A DNA stretch of 64,000 nucleotides from Trametes villosa (taxonomy: Eukaryota; Basidiomycota; Agaricomycetes; Polyporales; Polyporaceae): the NCBI GenBank assembly GCA_002964805.2, contig PUDQ02000086.1, forward strand, positions 1 to 64,000, read 5' to 3'. This document shows positions 11,500-22,632 of this stretch, one piece after another. How positions within the stretch are numbered: the stretch's first letter is position 1; each line of letters starts with the position of its first letter. The position numbers and the translations under genes are program-made. Below the pieces are notes generated by a model. That model was not told where the DNA came from. It worked only from the letters and a program-made list of their open reading frames with translations, and searched no databases.

Positions 11500-11933
11500 G
11501 GATGGGGGAAGCCCGCAGTCAGCCGAATGTTCCCTGCCCTTATACATTCAGAAGTTTCGCCATCTTCTCGTGTGCTTCTTTGCCTGCTCCTGTTTGTCAG
11601 AGAGCTCCACGGTGCTCGCGAACGGGACTCCGCAGTGACCTCCGTGTTCACGCGTTGACGCTAGTGCTACGCGGACGGCTGAGAGGGGAACTTTGCAAGC
11701 TGGCTGACACAGGATCTATACCCGTGGGCGTGTCACAGGACGCAAGGTTGCACAAACGGCGTCCGCGACAGCGCTTGGCACGAGTCTAACCCCTATACGC
11801 CTCCCCCCTCTCCGGCTTTCGAGTGCACCCTGCCGGCGTAGCGAGTCGTTCCCATGACCGGCTGCGGGTTCCATATATACCACGCGGCTGGCCCAGCCCT
11901 TTCAACTGAAGCCCACGCTCGCAAACACCACAG
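11500..11933. promoter_or_regulatory. Spacer with TATA box of BDH-like gene 2
   Basis: 434 nt between the tandem dehydrogenase genes. TATATA at 11874-11879 lies about 55-60 nt before the ATG at 11934. Nothing else is recognised. Confidence 0.65.
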
Positions 11934-13710
11934 ATGAGGGCTGTACGATACTACGGACCGGCCGATATTCGTGTCGACGAGGTTCCGGAGCCGTCGCCCA
12001 CGAAGGGGCAAGTGAAAATCAAGGTGCGTCGTTGAACTAAAAGATGACGTCCTTCAACTCAGCTGACACTCGTGTTCACCGTAGATAGCCTGGTACGTTG
12101 CACTCGCCTGATTTCCATACCTCGCCAAGTGTACGGTGTTTAACGTCGCGGCTCTCGGTCAGGTGTGGAAGTAAGCCCACGACACAGTCCTCATGCTCCT
12201 AGCGTATTGATGAACATACCAAATTGCAGTATGTGGATCTGATCTTCACTCGTGGCACGAGATTTTGTCAGTCTCTCCCACGACGACGAACCCCCATCCT
12301 GTGACAGGGGAGACGCTTCCAGTGGTCATGGGGCATGAGTAGGTGGACTTTTCGCGTGCTTCATAGTCCCGACGCTCACGACGCTGCACAGATTTTCCGG
12401 CACAATCGTACAAGTGGGGTCGGGAGTAGATACCTCGCGCTTTGCCCATGGCGGTAAGGTCGTCGTGTATGCCAGTTCCTACAAGTCATCCGCGAGACTC
12501 ACCGCTGACTCGTCTGTCGCAGCGAACCCGTGCTGTCGTGTATGCAAGAATCGTGCCCGTTTTGCTCGGCGGGTACCCGTAACCTCTGCCGCAACTTGAC
12601 GTTCATCGTTGGTCCCAAATTGTGCATTCTTACAAGGCCCGATTGACAGATTGCTCGATAGGGAATAGGCGGGCGAGGTGGGGGTCTGGCAGAGTACATC
12701 TGCGTTGACCAGCGGCTCGTCTTCCCCTTACCCGCGAAAGTCCCGCGTGAGTATCTCATCTCGCGTTGAGAACGCTCGGATTTGCTGATGATTTTGTGGA
12801 AGTGGACGTCGGGGCAATGATGGAGCCACTGTCAATTGTTTGGCATGCGGTGAAGAGGTCCAACTTCAATGCAGGCGACAGCGTCCTCATCCTCGGGGCA
12901 GGTCCGGTACGTCCAACTCTTTCTAACGTCTTTGCATTAACTGTTCATACGTATTACACTAGATCGGGCAGCTCACATTGAGAGCGGTCAAGTGAGTGCT
13001 CATGACGATCGGTGGTGCACTGCCAGTGGGTCTCAGACGATCCTTTCCAGAGCATTGGGGGCGACGTGGATTGGTATCTCTGAGCCCTCTCAGAAGCGTC
13101 GAGAGATAGCAGCGAAGAACGGTGCGACCGTCGTTTTCGACCCGACCTCCAAAGACGTAGACATCGTGTCATCAACCCTGCAAGCAACCTCCGACCGCGG
13201 CGCCGACGTCGTCTTCGACTGCGCGGGGAACCAGCGGACGCTCGACACCGCCTTCCTCGCGGTGAGGCCCCGCGGGACCATCATGAACATCGCTGTCTGG
13301 GGGACGCGGCCTTCGCTTGACATTGGTTCGTTGACTGCCAAAGAGGTTGTCCTGAGCAGTACGTCTGTCTCACTGCATGCGATCGTTTCCCCCCCTTCTG
13401 ACTGTGTGAATGGAATCTGTGTAGGCATCCTGGGATGTGATCGCGTCCATTCGGATATGCTTCGCGCAATCGCCGACGGACGATTCCCCATCGACGGGTT
13501 GGAGAGTCTCATCACGCGGCGGATCCCTCTCGAGGGCATTGTCGACAAGGGTATCAAGGCTCTCTTGCACGAGACGGACCAACATGGTGAGCTCTGGATG
13601 CCTCGGGTACATTCAAATCAATAGGGGATTCCTAACGTTCGGCATTAGTGAAGATACTCGTGTCCCCAGACCTTGCGAGCGAACAGCCCGCAGCCCGCGC
13701 AAAGCTGTGA
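11934..13710 (+). CDS. Zinc-dependent (R,R)-butanediol dehydrogenase-like enzyme, copy 2
   Basis: Tandem paralog of the preceding gene with matching exon structure. Exon 1 is 90 nt (11934-12023), the microexons are 12085-12092 and 12163-12170 (8 nt each), and exon 4 starts at 12230. Motifs in order are IAWCGICGSDLHSWHE, GHEFSGTIVQVGSG, VLSCMQESCPFCSAGTRNLC (structural zinc cysteines), GGGLAEYICVDQRL, VLILGAGP, DVVFDCAGNQRTLDTAF and LESLITRRIPLEGIVDKGI. The C-terminus is longer than in copy 1 and ends ARAKL after DQHVKILVSPDLASEQPA. All ligands for the catalytic zinc are present, so it looks functional. The duplication followed by divergence suggests a different substrate or regulation. Confidence 0.9.
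12163..12170 (+). other. 8-nt microexon in BDH-like gene 2
   Basis: gtgtggaa is preceded by gtcag and followed by gtaagc. With the 8-nt exon at 12085-12092 it encodes the start of WCGICGSDLH, exactly as in copy 1. Confidence 0.85.
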
Positions 13711-14082
13711 AGGTAGCCGTTCCTCAAGTACTCACCGCGTGGTGTACAAGATTGAGAAGGCGGTCGTGGATGTACGATACTGAGTGTACGATATCAAATT
13801 TAGCCGCCAGTGAGGAGTTACGGACGCCGGGAGAAAGCCGTCCTACCAGCGTCGCACATGACGCCCTATGGGAAAGTGACAGTGGATGGAAGCCCTCGCT
13901 TCATCCCGAGAGCGTGAGTTTGCACTCTAGAACGCCATCGTGCATCCGCACTGCTTGGCTATGCGAATCCTTCACACAGATTCGCCACGCGCGTGCCGTA
14001 TTGCGATAAGGACGTAGGATGGTGAGGATAAGTACTCGGCAGCGTTGAGTGGTGGATTGTTAGTGTCGCTATCTCCTCAGCG
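13711..14082. other. Intergenic, BDH-like gene 2 to amidase
   Basis: 372 nt between two genes on the same strand. No recognisable feature and no strong TATA box. Confidence 0.5.
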
Positions 14083-16170
14083 ATGGCCTCCAAGAAAACG
14101 CTCTCGGGGCGGGTGAACGTGTTCTCCCTCTTCGTATTCGTGCTAGCGTTCGTCTGCGCTTCGTATGGACTGAACTCCGAGCAGACGGTCGCAAGTGCTG
14201 CTATCAAATTCCCGGATTTATACGAGGCCTCGATCGCCGAGCTTCAGGATGGCCTTGAGAGGGGACACTTCAGCAGCGTCGACCTCGTCAAAGTAAGCAC
14301 ATACCCTCCATACGGTTTCAGACTACGCATGCTGATAGCGTTGATGCAGGCGTACTTCGCTAGGATAGAGGAAGTGAACCTGCAAGGGCCGACGCTGCGC
14401 GCCGTCATCGAGACAAACCCTAGCGCGCTGAGGCAGGCTGCTGAACTTGATCTGGAGCGCAGGCTGATCGGGCCCCGAGGTCCGCTGCACGGCATACCGG
14501 TCTTGCTGAAAGACAACATCGCCACGCTGCACAGCGAAGGTCAGTATGGCTTTAATCGTACAACTGGGCGACTAACCTCCTTGTGATTGGTTGGCAGGCC
14601 TGAACACGACAGCTGGTGCGTACATTCGGGCTTACCATACTGAGTATCCCACCCAACTGATATGACGTCGTTCGCAGGATCGTTCGCGCTCCAGGGTTCC
14701 GTGGTTCCGCGCGACGCTCATGTTGCAGCCAAGCTCCGTGCGGCCGGTGCGATCATCTTGGGAAAAGCGAACCTCTCCGAATGGGCGCACTTCCGCGGCA
14801 ACGTGCCCTCCGGCTTCTCTGGGCGTGGAGGACAGGCAACGAGCGCGTATGTGCCTCTTGGCGACCCCTCAGGGTCAAGCTCGGGGAGCGGGATCGGGAC
14901 GTCGATTGGCCTGGCGGCAGTAGCGTTGGGTACGGAGACGGACGGGTCCATTATCTCTCCGAGCAACATGAACAATCTCGTTGGCATCAAACCGACTGTG
15001 GGGCTTACCTCAAGAGCAGGGGGTGAGTGTTTACCTCGTTCCATCGCAGCAATGGGTTTCTTACCCAAAGCGTCCTGCCGGACTAGTCATTCCAATATCC
15101 CAGCATCAAGACACTGTCGGACCCATGGCTCGTTCCGTCGCAGATGCCGCCGCCGTCCTCTCTATCATCGCCGGACGCGACCCGCGCGACAACTTTACGC
15201 TCGCGCAACCCCCAATCGTGCCAGACTACACCAAGGCGCTGAAGGCGGATGGTCTGAAGGGCGTTCGTCTGGGCGTACCGAGGAAGTTCTTCACCAGGAC
15301 AAACGCGAATATCGTAGCCGCGTTCAACGCCTCGCTGGACACCATCCGGAAACTGGGCGCCACGATCGTCGACCCTGCCGACTTCCCAGATTTCGCAGAG
15401 CTGGAAGCGTCGCGAAATGAGAGCATCGTCACGCAAACTGACTTCAAGGTACCTGAGAGATGATGCTGGGAGCGACGTTGTTGACAACTTTCTCTCCTAT
15501 GCAGGTACAAATCAATCAGTACATTTCGGAGCTCCTTTCCGTGCCTACCGGCGTTAAGAACCTGGCGGACCTCATCGCTTTCAACATCGCGCATGCGGAC
15601 GAAGAGCTGATTCCACCGTTCTACACCGATCAGTCCGAGTATGCCGCGCGAGTCTCTGGCATGCTTGGTGCACGCTGACAGGGCGTCCAGGTTCATCTCC
15701 TCGCAGAACACGACCGTCAACCAAGCATTCTTCGACGCAGTCGCAGCAGACAAAGACCTAGGCGCGACGCGCGGAATCGACGCCACATTGAAAGCGTTTA
15801 ACGTCGACGCGCTCCTGCTGCCCAGTGCCGTAGCACCCGGCCCCGCTGCCATCGCAGGATTCCCTATCATCACAGGTCAGCGCTGTGCCTCCGCTCATCT
15901 CCCTGACAAAGTGTGCGTGCTCACTGTCACCGCGTAGTCCCGCTCGGATTCCTGCCGCCGAACACGACGCTCGCGCCGGCGCAGCCGACGCGCTCGAGCG
16001 GCCCGAACCAACCCTTCGGGATCGCGTTCATGGGCACGGCGTTCAGCGAGTTCCGTCTCATCTCGTTCGCGTTTGCGTACGAACAGGCGACGCACAACCG
16101 CCTCAAGCAGCTCGCGTTCCCGGAGGCGATCCCGAAGACGCAGCTCGCGGATATTGTTGGGAAGAAGTGA
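14083..16170 (+). CDS. Secreted amidase (amidase-signature family)
   Basis: A hydrolase of C-N amide bonds with the amidase-signature Ser-Ser-Lys triad. A hydrophobic N-terminus (VNVFSLFVFVLAFVCASYG, about residues 12-30) acts as signal peptide or anchor. The catalytic Lys is in GIPVLLKDNIAT. The Gly/Ser loop is DPSGSSSGSGIGTSIGLAA, and the nucleophile region is GTETDGSI. Later motifs are GIKPTVGLTSRAG, HQDTVGPMARSVADAA and LLLPSAVAPGPAAIAGFP. It ends QLADIVGKK. The introns include an 18-nt exon (encoding LNTTAG) near 14598-14615. Neighbouring oxidoreductases and a glycosyltransferase suggest small-molecule metabolism, but the substrate is unknown. Confidence 0.9.
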
Positions 16171-17219
16171 AGATGAGCGAAGCAATGGTTGCGTCATTAG
16201 TGCGCGTGTGCTCGACGAGCGATTACGGGCGCGAGTAGCTATGTATAACAAGCTCTTGGGGTATGAGATGAAGCGTTCGGAGGCTGGCTGTATAATACGC
16301 ATCCAGCATCAGCTTCTCGGTCGAGCTTCAGCCGGGACGTGGGAGATGGTGGCAGCATGGACGTACGTCAATTGATCATGGATGTGCCCTTGGTCGCCAG
16401 AGGCGTCGGAGCAAGCGAGGAGAACTGGTGTTCTCTGTCGGAACCACTAAAGCGATCGTGTGTCCATGCGAGGCCGTTGTGGCATCTCTTAATGGCACGG
16501 CGGCGGCAACTGAAGCGCTAAAGACCGTAGCGAGCAGAATAAGCGAGACGACCCGCATGTCCACGACTCTGGATCGAGCGCGTCTGCAGCCTCAGTACGA
16601 TGTGTTTGATAGGTTGAATGAAAGGCGGCTTACTCACGTTGTCTCGGGGTCCTAAAAGGAAGTCGCCTTGTCGAAACCGACCTCAGCGCGAGGCGGGGCA
16701 GTGAGGAGCCAACCTGCCCGCGCGTCATGTTATACGGCTTCGGTGACAGAGAGGCCATAGTTGTTGTTGCAGCGGCTTCACGCGCCAGTCGGGTGTAGCA
16801 CTGGAAGCGTCAGAGAGTTGCTGCAGCCGACCTTCCCCGTCCGTCCATCGGCCGTGGACGCGAAGGCCGCAGGTACTGACCTCATGGCTAGTGGAAGAGA
16901 CCGCATGTCCAGGGAAAGCTCAGGCTTCTGCGCCCTGGAGAAGCACACCCTTGTCAGACGCTCAGGGCAGGTACCGTGCCGCTCGTCGGGGGCGGCCTCA
17001 TGCATCAGGTCTCCACATCAAGCATGTCGCGGACGGTTCCTAGAGCTTGGATAGCATGATATGAATTAGGTATAGGATGTTCCAAACAAGGTATACACCT
17101 AGGGTAAAACGAATGAGCGACAGTCAGATAGAAAGACAGAACTAAACGTCAAAAGAGCAAATAAATCCACGATAGTCCACAGCGAAACGCCCGATCCCGA
17201 CACATCCCGAACGCAAGAC
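16171..17219. other. Intergenic 1 kb between convergent amidase and FAD oxidase genes
   Basis: The amidase (plus) and the FAD oxidase (minus) converge on this space, so it needs only 3' ends. It is unusually long for that, and contains the small secreted-protein candidate at 16376-16558. Nothing else is recognised. Confidence 0.5.
16376..16558 (-). CDS. Candidate small secreted protein (60 aa)
   Basis: An ATG at 16558 opens a 60-residue frame whose start looks like a signal peptide: MRVVSLILLATVFSASVAAA, then VPLRD, with a likely cleavage site after Ala-Ala-Ala. The rest (TTASHGHTIALVVPTENTSS, then Arg/Leu-rich, ending RPRAHP) matches no family I know. There are no cysteines. It lies alone in the long gap between convergent genes. 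Either a small secreted peptide gene, the first exon of a longer gene, or chance. Confidence 0.3.
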   Translation of the reverse strand: MRVVSLILLATVFSASVAAAVPLRDATTASHGHTIALVVPTENTSSPRLLRRLWRPRAHP

Positions 17220-19317
17220 TCAGAACTTCCAGCCGCCCGCGAGGCCCATGACGTTCTCCGGGTCGTACTGCTTCTTGAGCGCCTGGAGGCGCGCGAGGTT
17301 CCCGCCGTAGATGCGCTCGAGCGGCGTGTCGAAGATCGCGTAGTTGCCGTACAGCGCCGCGCCCGTGACGTCCTGGCCCTGCGCGAGCACGACCTGCGTG
17401 AGGTGGTCCGCGCTCTGGCGCGCGGCCGCGTGCATCGCGTCGTCCGCGACGTCCAGGCCCCACGCGTAGTAGATGTTGAGCGGGAGCAGGCCCGTGGAGC
17501 GCGAGGGCGGGAACGCGGACGAGCCCTCGGGCGAGTGCGAGAAGATGGAGGGCAGGAAGGGCTCGACGTCGTAGCTGATGAAGTTACCGGTCTTGAGCGA
17601 GAGGCGCGAGCCCCAGAACTATGTGCGTGTGCGACGTCAGGGAGCGTGGAATGGGTTACCTAGTATGAGGGGCGTACCTTGGTCTCGTTCAGGACGGCGT
17701 CCACGATGACATCGTTGTAGTCAAGCAGGGAGACCGTGTGGAAGATAGCACTGAGGAAGCTGTCAGACGAGTACAACACCCCCGCTTGGCACCATCACTT
17801 ACCGCTGGCCGCCGGTGGCGTTGGCGGGCGCTGCCTTGACGAGGTCGAGGAATGACCGGGTCTTGACATCCTTGGTGAAGTGAGGAATGGCCAAGTAATC
17901 GTCGAAAATACCAGCCGGCGGGGTCGGGAAGTCGTAGAACAGCAGGAGCGACACGCCCGGCTGCGAACAAATCGTTGGTCAGCGAGCGTCCACGCAATAT
18001 CCGGCCAAGCACGGAACCCAGCTCGTACCTGTCCGAGAATGTAATTGTATGTCGGGAGAACCTGTGCCTTCGGGTCCTTGACCGTCTGCGAGAACTTGAC
18101 CGTAGCGGCGTTTACTTTGTCAATCTGGTCCTCCGTGATGGTTATCAGGCCGCCCTGTGGCGTATCAGCGCATCAACACCGCAGTATAGAGAGCGCGAGC
18201 TAAGGAAATGACGTACCCAAACCTGGGTTTGGGCGTGGGTGGTCAGGTTGAACTTGGTCACAATCCCCTACGAGGAACGATGCTTAGCGGACGATATCCT
18301 ACCAGTCGAGGTCTGATGGGCGCTTACGAAGTTGTTGAAGCCGCCCTGTACGGACAAGATCAGTCTGTGGACAATCCGGATAACTGAAGCCGGCGCAACT
18401 CACCTTCAGACCAAAGAACAGGTCGGGGTGGTTGTCCTGAGTGACGGATGTTATAGTTCCATTAGGAAGGACTAGTTCGAACCCGCTCAGATTGTCGATC
18501 GTGAGCCCGTGCTGGTTCGTCTTCCACGAGTACCCTGGATCAATCTCAAGATTGATAATGTTCCGCCGAGCATAAGCCACATGCACTGACCTCCGCCAAG
18601 AGTGAAGCCCGCCACACCAACTCCGGAGACGCGTCCGCCCACGACATTGACGGCGAACGGCTCCAGCGCGGCGTAGACGTCGTCCCAGATCAAACCTGCG
18701 CCCACCTCGGCGACGTTCTCGTCCGGGTGGTACGTGACGCCGCCGAAGCGGTACATGGCGATCTGCACGCCCGCCGTGGAGGAGAAGCCGGGGTTCGACG
18801 CATGGCCCGCGCCCTTGACCTGCCCGTATCGGTATCAGTCGCACGCGTGCTTCTGCGAGATTCGGGTTTAAGCATTTCGATGCTCGCTTACCGCGAAGGG
18901 CGTCCTGTTCTTCGCGAGGATCTGGAGCTGGTTGCGAGGTGCGCACGCGGTTAGCGCAAGTGCAAGCGAGGGCGACGGAGATGAACGTGGGATCTTACGA
19001 TAGCCGCGACGTCCTCCGTGGTGCCAGGCTCGACGGAGCATGCGGACTGGGCGGTGCTGGACGATGCCCAGTGTCCGATGTCTGTAAAGTACGCGATGTC
19101 CAGTCCTGGTATGACAGTGAGTGAGCGTACCCAACAGAGTGCAGAGTGTGGACGTACCGGGCCAGTGAACGGCGGACGCTGAGGAGATAGCCTTGCTAAT
19201 CTCCTTGCAGACATCTGTGAAGTCCTCCGCTCTGGCCTGGACCGGCTCAGCAGCGCCGGGGAGGGCGTTGACGAGGAGAGCGGCAAGGCATGTGGCGGTC
19301 GCAAGCGATTGACGCAT
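17220..19317 (-). CDS. Secreted FAD-linked oxidase (berberine-bridge-enzyme-like)
   Basis: The product is a secreted flavoprotein oxidase with the FAD-binding PCMH fold and a C-terminal BBE segment. The N-terminal signal peptide is MRQSLATATCLAALLVNALPG, then an Ala-rich cleavage site. In the FAD domain, LAKNRTPFAVKGAGHASNPG carries the His that binds FAD covalently, with GAGH in place of the more common GGGH. GGRVSGVGVAGFTLGGG follows; no Cys stands at the second covalent position of bicovalent BBEs. Next come GLTIDNLSGFELVLPNG and DLFFGLKGG. The C-terminus has IYGGNLARLQALKKQYDPEN, then VMGLAGGWKF, the BBE motif. There are about eight short introns. ATG 19317 is preferred because the codons upstream in that frame begin with a non-ATG triplet. 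It probably oxidises sugars or alcohols with release of hydrogen peroxide. Confidence 0.9.
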
Positions 19318-20488
19318 TGCAGCAACAGGCAAAGGTGGTGAGGGCGACTAGGTCGGGGAGCGAAGGCGTCGGACAGAGAAGATGCAGTGCCAGAGAGCCC
19401 CAAGGGTTTGCGGACGGCGCCGACAAAGAGGTGGATCTGTCGGGAACATGGGTATATATATCAGCGCATCATCGACCGGCTGGATTTGTCTCAGCTCCTG
19501 CGACGCTGCAGTTGGCCGCGGGGATGCAAGAAAGTCCGAAATGAGACGATTTCAGGTGCCCAAACGTGTTCTGGGTGCTGTTCGGTGTCTCGCGTAAGGC
19601 ACGGCCAAGTGAGCGTACCCCGCATCTGCACCTTTCAGCCGTTTCTACGCACCGCGTCATGCGTTCCCGCGAAGATGCCGACGCCACAGCGCTGAAGAGG
19701 CCGCCCAGAGCGCATGACGCCAGCGGCGCGGCCGGATGCGACGCAAGTTTAGACATGATCCCGGGCGACCGAACTGTATCGCTCCCAACGCCCGGCGGTG
19801 CCGTTTGGGCGCTGATAGAACGCGTCCGCACGAGTTCTGCATGCTGGTCCGCGCGTGCGTGCTTGGTGCCATGCCACGCATGACGGCCCGCGGTGCTTGG
19901 TCGGTGATTGGTGCTGATTCGGGAGGGTCGTGGTTTGCGATCTTCCCAAGCGTTGTGTTGGCCGCCAGCGTTCCTGTCTTTTGGGACCTCACCGATCGTC
20001 CTAATATTTCGCGGAGTTGCGGATCACGGCGCCCGTGGGCCGTCGACAAATCTCTTTGACAGCCGGGATGGGGGAAATCCGACCACGGCCGACGGGGTGA
20101 ACAGTCGCGGCCATGGAAGGCGTGCAGCCACGAGTATCCTATACGTGGGCCTCTAAGGCAAACGGCTACAGAGTAACTATGCCACGCAACAAAGGTACGC
20201 CTTTAGCCTACGACAGAACGTAAAAGAGACGGAACCTACCGCTAACGACGCTATATAAAAGACTGGAGGCAGTACGAAGGGTACCTTGGCGTCAAGCTCG
20301 GGCGGGACGCGCGAAGAGAGCAAGGCGCTTCGGCGTTTGCCGGATGCGTGCACATGCAAACCTTATCACACTGACTGTGTAGTACACCCCGGCGATCTCC
20401 GGGTGGCTGGCGTGCACCGGCGCTGGATTGCTCGCCGTCGACCATAGCGCAAAGGTAAGAAATCCCGCCCGACCTCAACGACTTCAAG
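19318..20488. other. Intergenic 1.2 kb, divergent FAD oxidase and eL27 promoters
   Basis: The two flanking genes point away from each other. tatatata lies near 19453-19460, about 140 nt from the oxidase ATG and palindromic enough to serve either strand. A TATATAA word at about 20251 lies upstream of eL27. No gene is recognised. Confidence 0.5.
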
Positions 20489-21147
20489 ATGCCCAGAAGT
20501 GCGTCCGCCGCTCCGCTCATGCTAGGCACCGGTGCTGACAGTTTGTTTCGCAGTCTACAAGCCCGGCAAAGTACGTCTCTGACGACCTGGAAACTATGCC
20601 AGTCCGCTTAACTGTGCCATGAACAGGTCGCTATCGTCCTCCAGGGCCGCCAAGCGGGTAAGAAGGTCGTCATCATCAAGCAGCTGGACGAGGGCACCAA
20701 GGAGCGGCCATACCCCCATGCGATCGTTGCCGGCATCGAGCGTTACCCCCTCAAGGTGACCAAGCGCATGGGCTCGAAGAAGGTTGCGAAGCGGAGCAAG
20801 GTCAAGCCCTTCATCAAGGTGCGCATCCTTACCCTTGTGTATTCCCTCTAGATCTCGTGGAATTGGAGAGCTTACGGGGGATACATAGACCGTCAACTAC
20901 TCGCACCTTTTCCCCACGCGTTACGCTCTTGAGCTCGAGGGCCTCAAGGGCTCCGTCGCCTCGGAAACCTTCAAGGAGGTCTCGCAGCGGGAGGACTCGA
21001 AGAAGCAGATCAAGAAGTTGCTGGAGGACCGGTACACGAGCGGGAAGAACAAGTGGTTCTTCCAGCCCCTTCGCGTGCGTCCCCTTCTACCCCGTTGTGT
21101 ACTCCCCTGTACAGTGGTATTGACGCTCTTCCTGAATACAGTTCTGA
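20489..21147 (+). CDS. RPL27: 60S ribosomal protein eL27
   Basis: The product is 136 aa, identical in length to the yeast protein. Exons are 20489-20498, 20554-20570, 20627-20818, 20889-21074 and 21142-21147; the first is 10 nt and the last is 6 nt (TTC TGA). The protein starts [20 protein letters not shown] and continues [61 protein letters not shown]. It ends [12 protein letters not shown]. This is a component of the large cytosolic ribosomal subunit. All splice sites are GT-AG and in frame. Assignment is essentially certain. Confidence 0.95.
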
Positions 21148-22632
21148 TCTGCCTGGGTTCTTTCACCTCCTCTCTGTTGTGCTGCTCGCAAAACCGCTAC
21201 ATGTACATCACATGTCCTCGCATGACGCATGCCCCCATCACACCATGATCTGAATACTATGCCATGGGTCACGAGTAACCATTGGGGTATGAGCTGTATC
21301 GCCTGGTGTGCCCTTTCCATTCGGCCATGCAAGGAACCCATACACCCTGTCAGCGTCAGTCTTGCCGGCTCTGGAACTCTTCAGTATGCCACAGTTCTTC
21401 AATCACAGTATGTTCTCGCTATACGGCCTGCAGCCAATGGTGCGTGATGTCGCCTTTGCACTATTGCGTACGGGGATGTTGCTTCCGCGTTCGCAGGTCA
21501 AAATTGAGACTCTAGCGATGGCAAGTTCTGCCACCTGACCTTTCTAGGCATACTGAATGCTGGATGTGTAGGAGAACGCGCATGCACCTCGAAAGCGAAG
21601 TCCACGTACACCGTGCAGCCATCCCTAGATGCGTACTCCAAAACGAGCCTGGTGCATACCTCCTGGACTGTCTCACCTAGGACTTCTATAGGCTCCATGC
21701 CGGTCAGCCTATCCGCATGCTTAGAATGCTTGTGCACGGCATGTGCGCAGGTGTGCAAGCCAAGATTATGGAGACGCGATTTACCATCTCGCAGTGGCAA
21801 GCACCTCCGAATACCCGCCACTCCTCCGTATCCCGCGTCGTGCTGCCGCCGTAGCATGCGCGCTCATCGGAATGGTTGTAGCAGTTGTGAATCTCAGCGC
21901 ATTGTTGTCACGGGTACGCACAACATTCCTCTCTCCATTGCCTACCTCCCGCGACCCAAGTTCTCCATCCCTTTCTACTCACGCGACTGGCTTCCAGATT
22001 CTCGCTTCCAGGTGCAAGTTGGCTTGCATGCCAGCGACTCACTACTCATGACGCGCTATACTTGGGCACGTGGAAGCACAGCCTGCGACGCCGCCACCCA
22101 AACAACCTCAGCCACGAAGCTTGACGATATGTGCGCCTGAACTCGCAATCGCAACATCCCTACCATGCCATATGGTCTGCATCGCCGCTTTGGACGTCGC
22201 ATCCGCTATGAAGGCCGATCACCCTGGTTCGCAAGCTGTCCGGTGAGCGGATATCAGTGACCATCTCCCGCGCTCCCGTTGGACTTCGTCGTCTCGTAGG
22301 TTCTGCGTTAGGTGCTACGTCATGCGAGCCAGCACTAGTGCGCCGTATTGAAACCTCGCGATCGTCTGCCTTCCCGCCCACCCCCAATGCGCATTCCAGT
22401 GACCCGTGCCCTCTGCGTTCCGTGCATCCGTGGTCTCCGGTGCATGCTGATACTTGAGACACGCGGGTGCCATGTGCTCATGCATCGCGAGCAACGCTCG
22501 ACGCTACTCACCGGCTGCTCCCTCAGGTATAAAACCTGAAACGGAAAGGCCAGAGAACCTCGCCGTACGTTCCACGAACCGTCCGCGCACCACCCCGCTC
22601 GCTCCACGCTCCTCCCTCGCTCCATCGTCGCC
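21148..22632. other. Intergenic 1.5 kb, eL27 to Rds1-like gene 1
   Basis: No recognised gene. Open frames of 119-175 codons exist on both strands between 21498 and 22140, but they overlap each other and show no motif. The right end holds the promoter of the next gene. Confidence 0.5.
22528..22534 (+). promoter_or_regulatory. TATA box of Rds1-like gene 1
   Basis: tataaaa lies 105 nt before the ATG at 22633, followed by a C-rich stretch typical of highly expressed fungal genes. Confidence 0.7.

Noticed and set aside
21498..22140. Open frames of 119 and 175 codons on opposite strands between eL27 and the Rds1-like gene
   Set aside because: They overlap each other, lack recognisable motifs, and offer no consistent set of splice sites. 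A segment (MEPIEVLGETVQEVCTRLVL) looks protein-like but is not enough.
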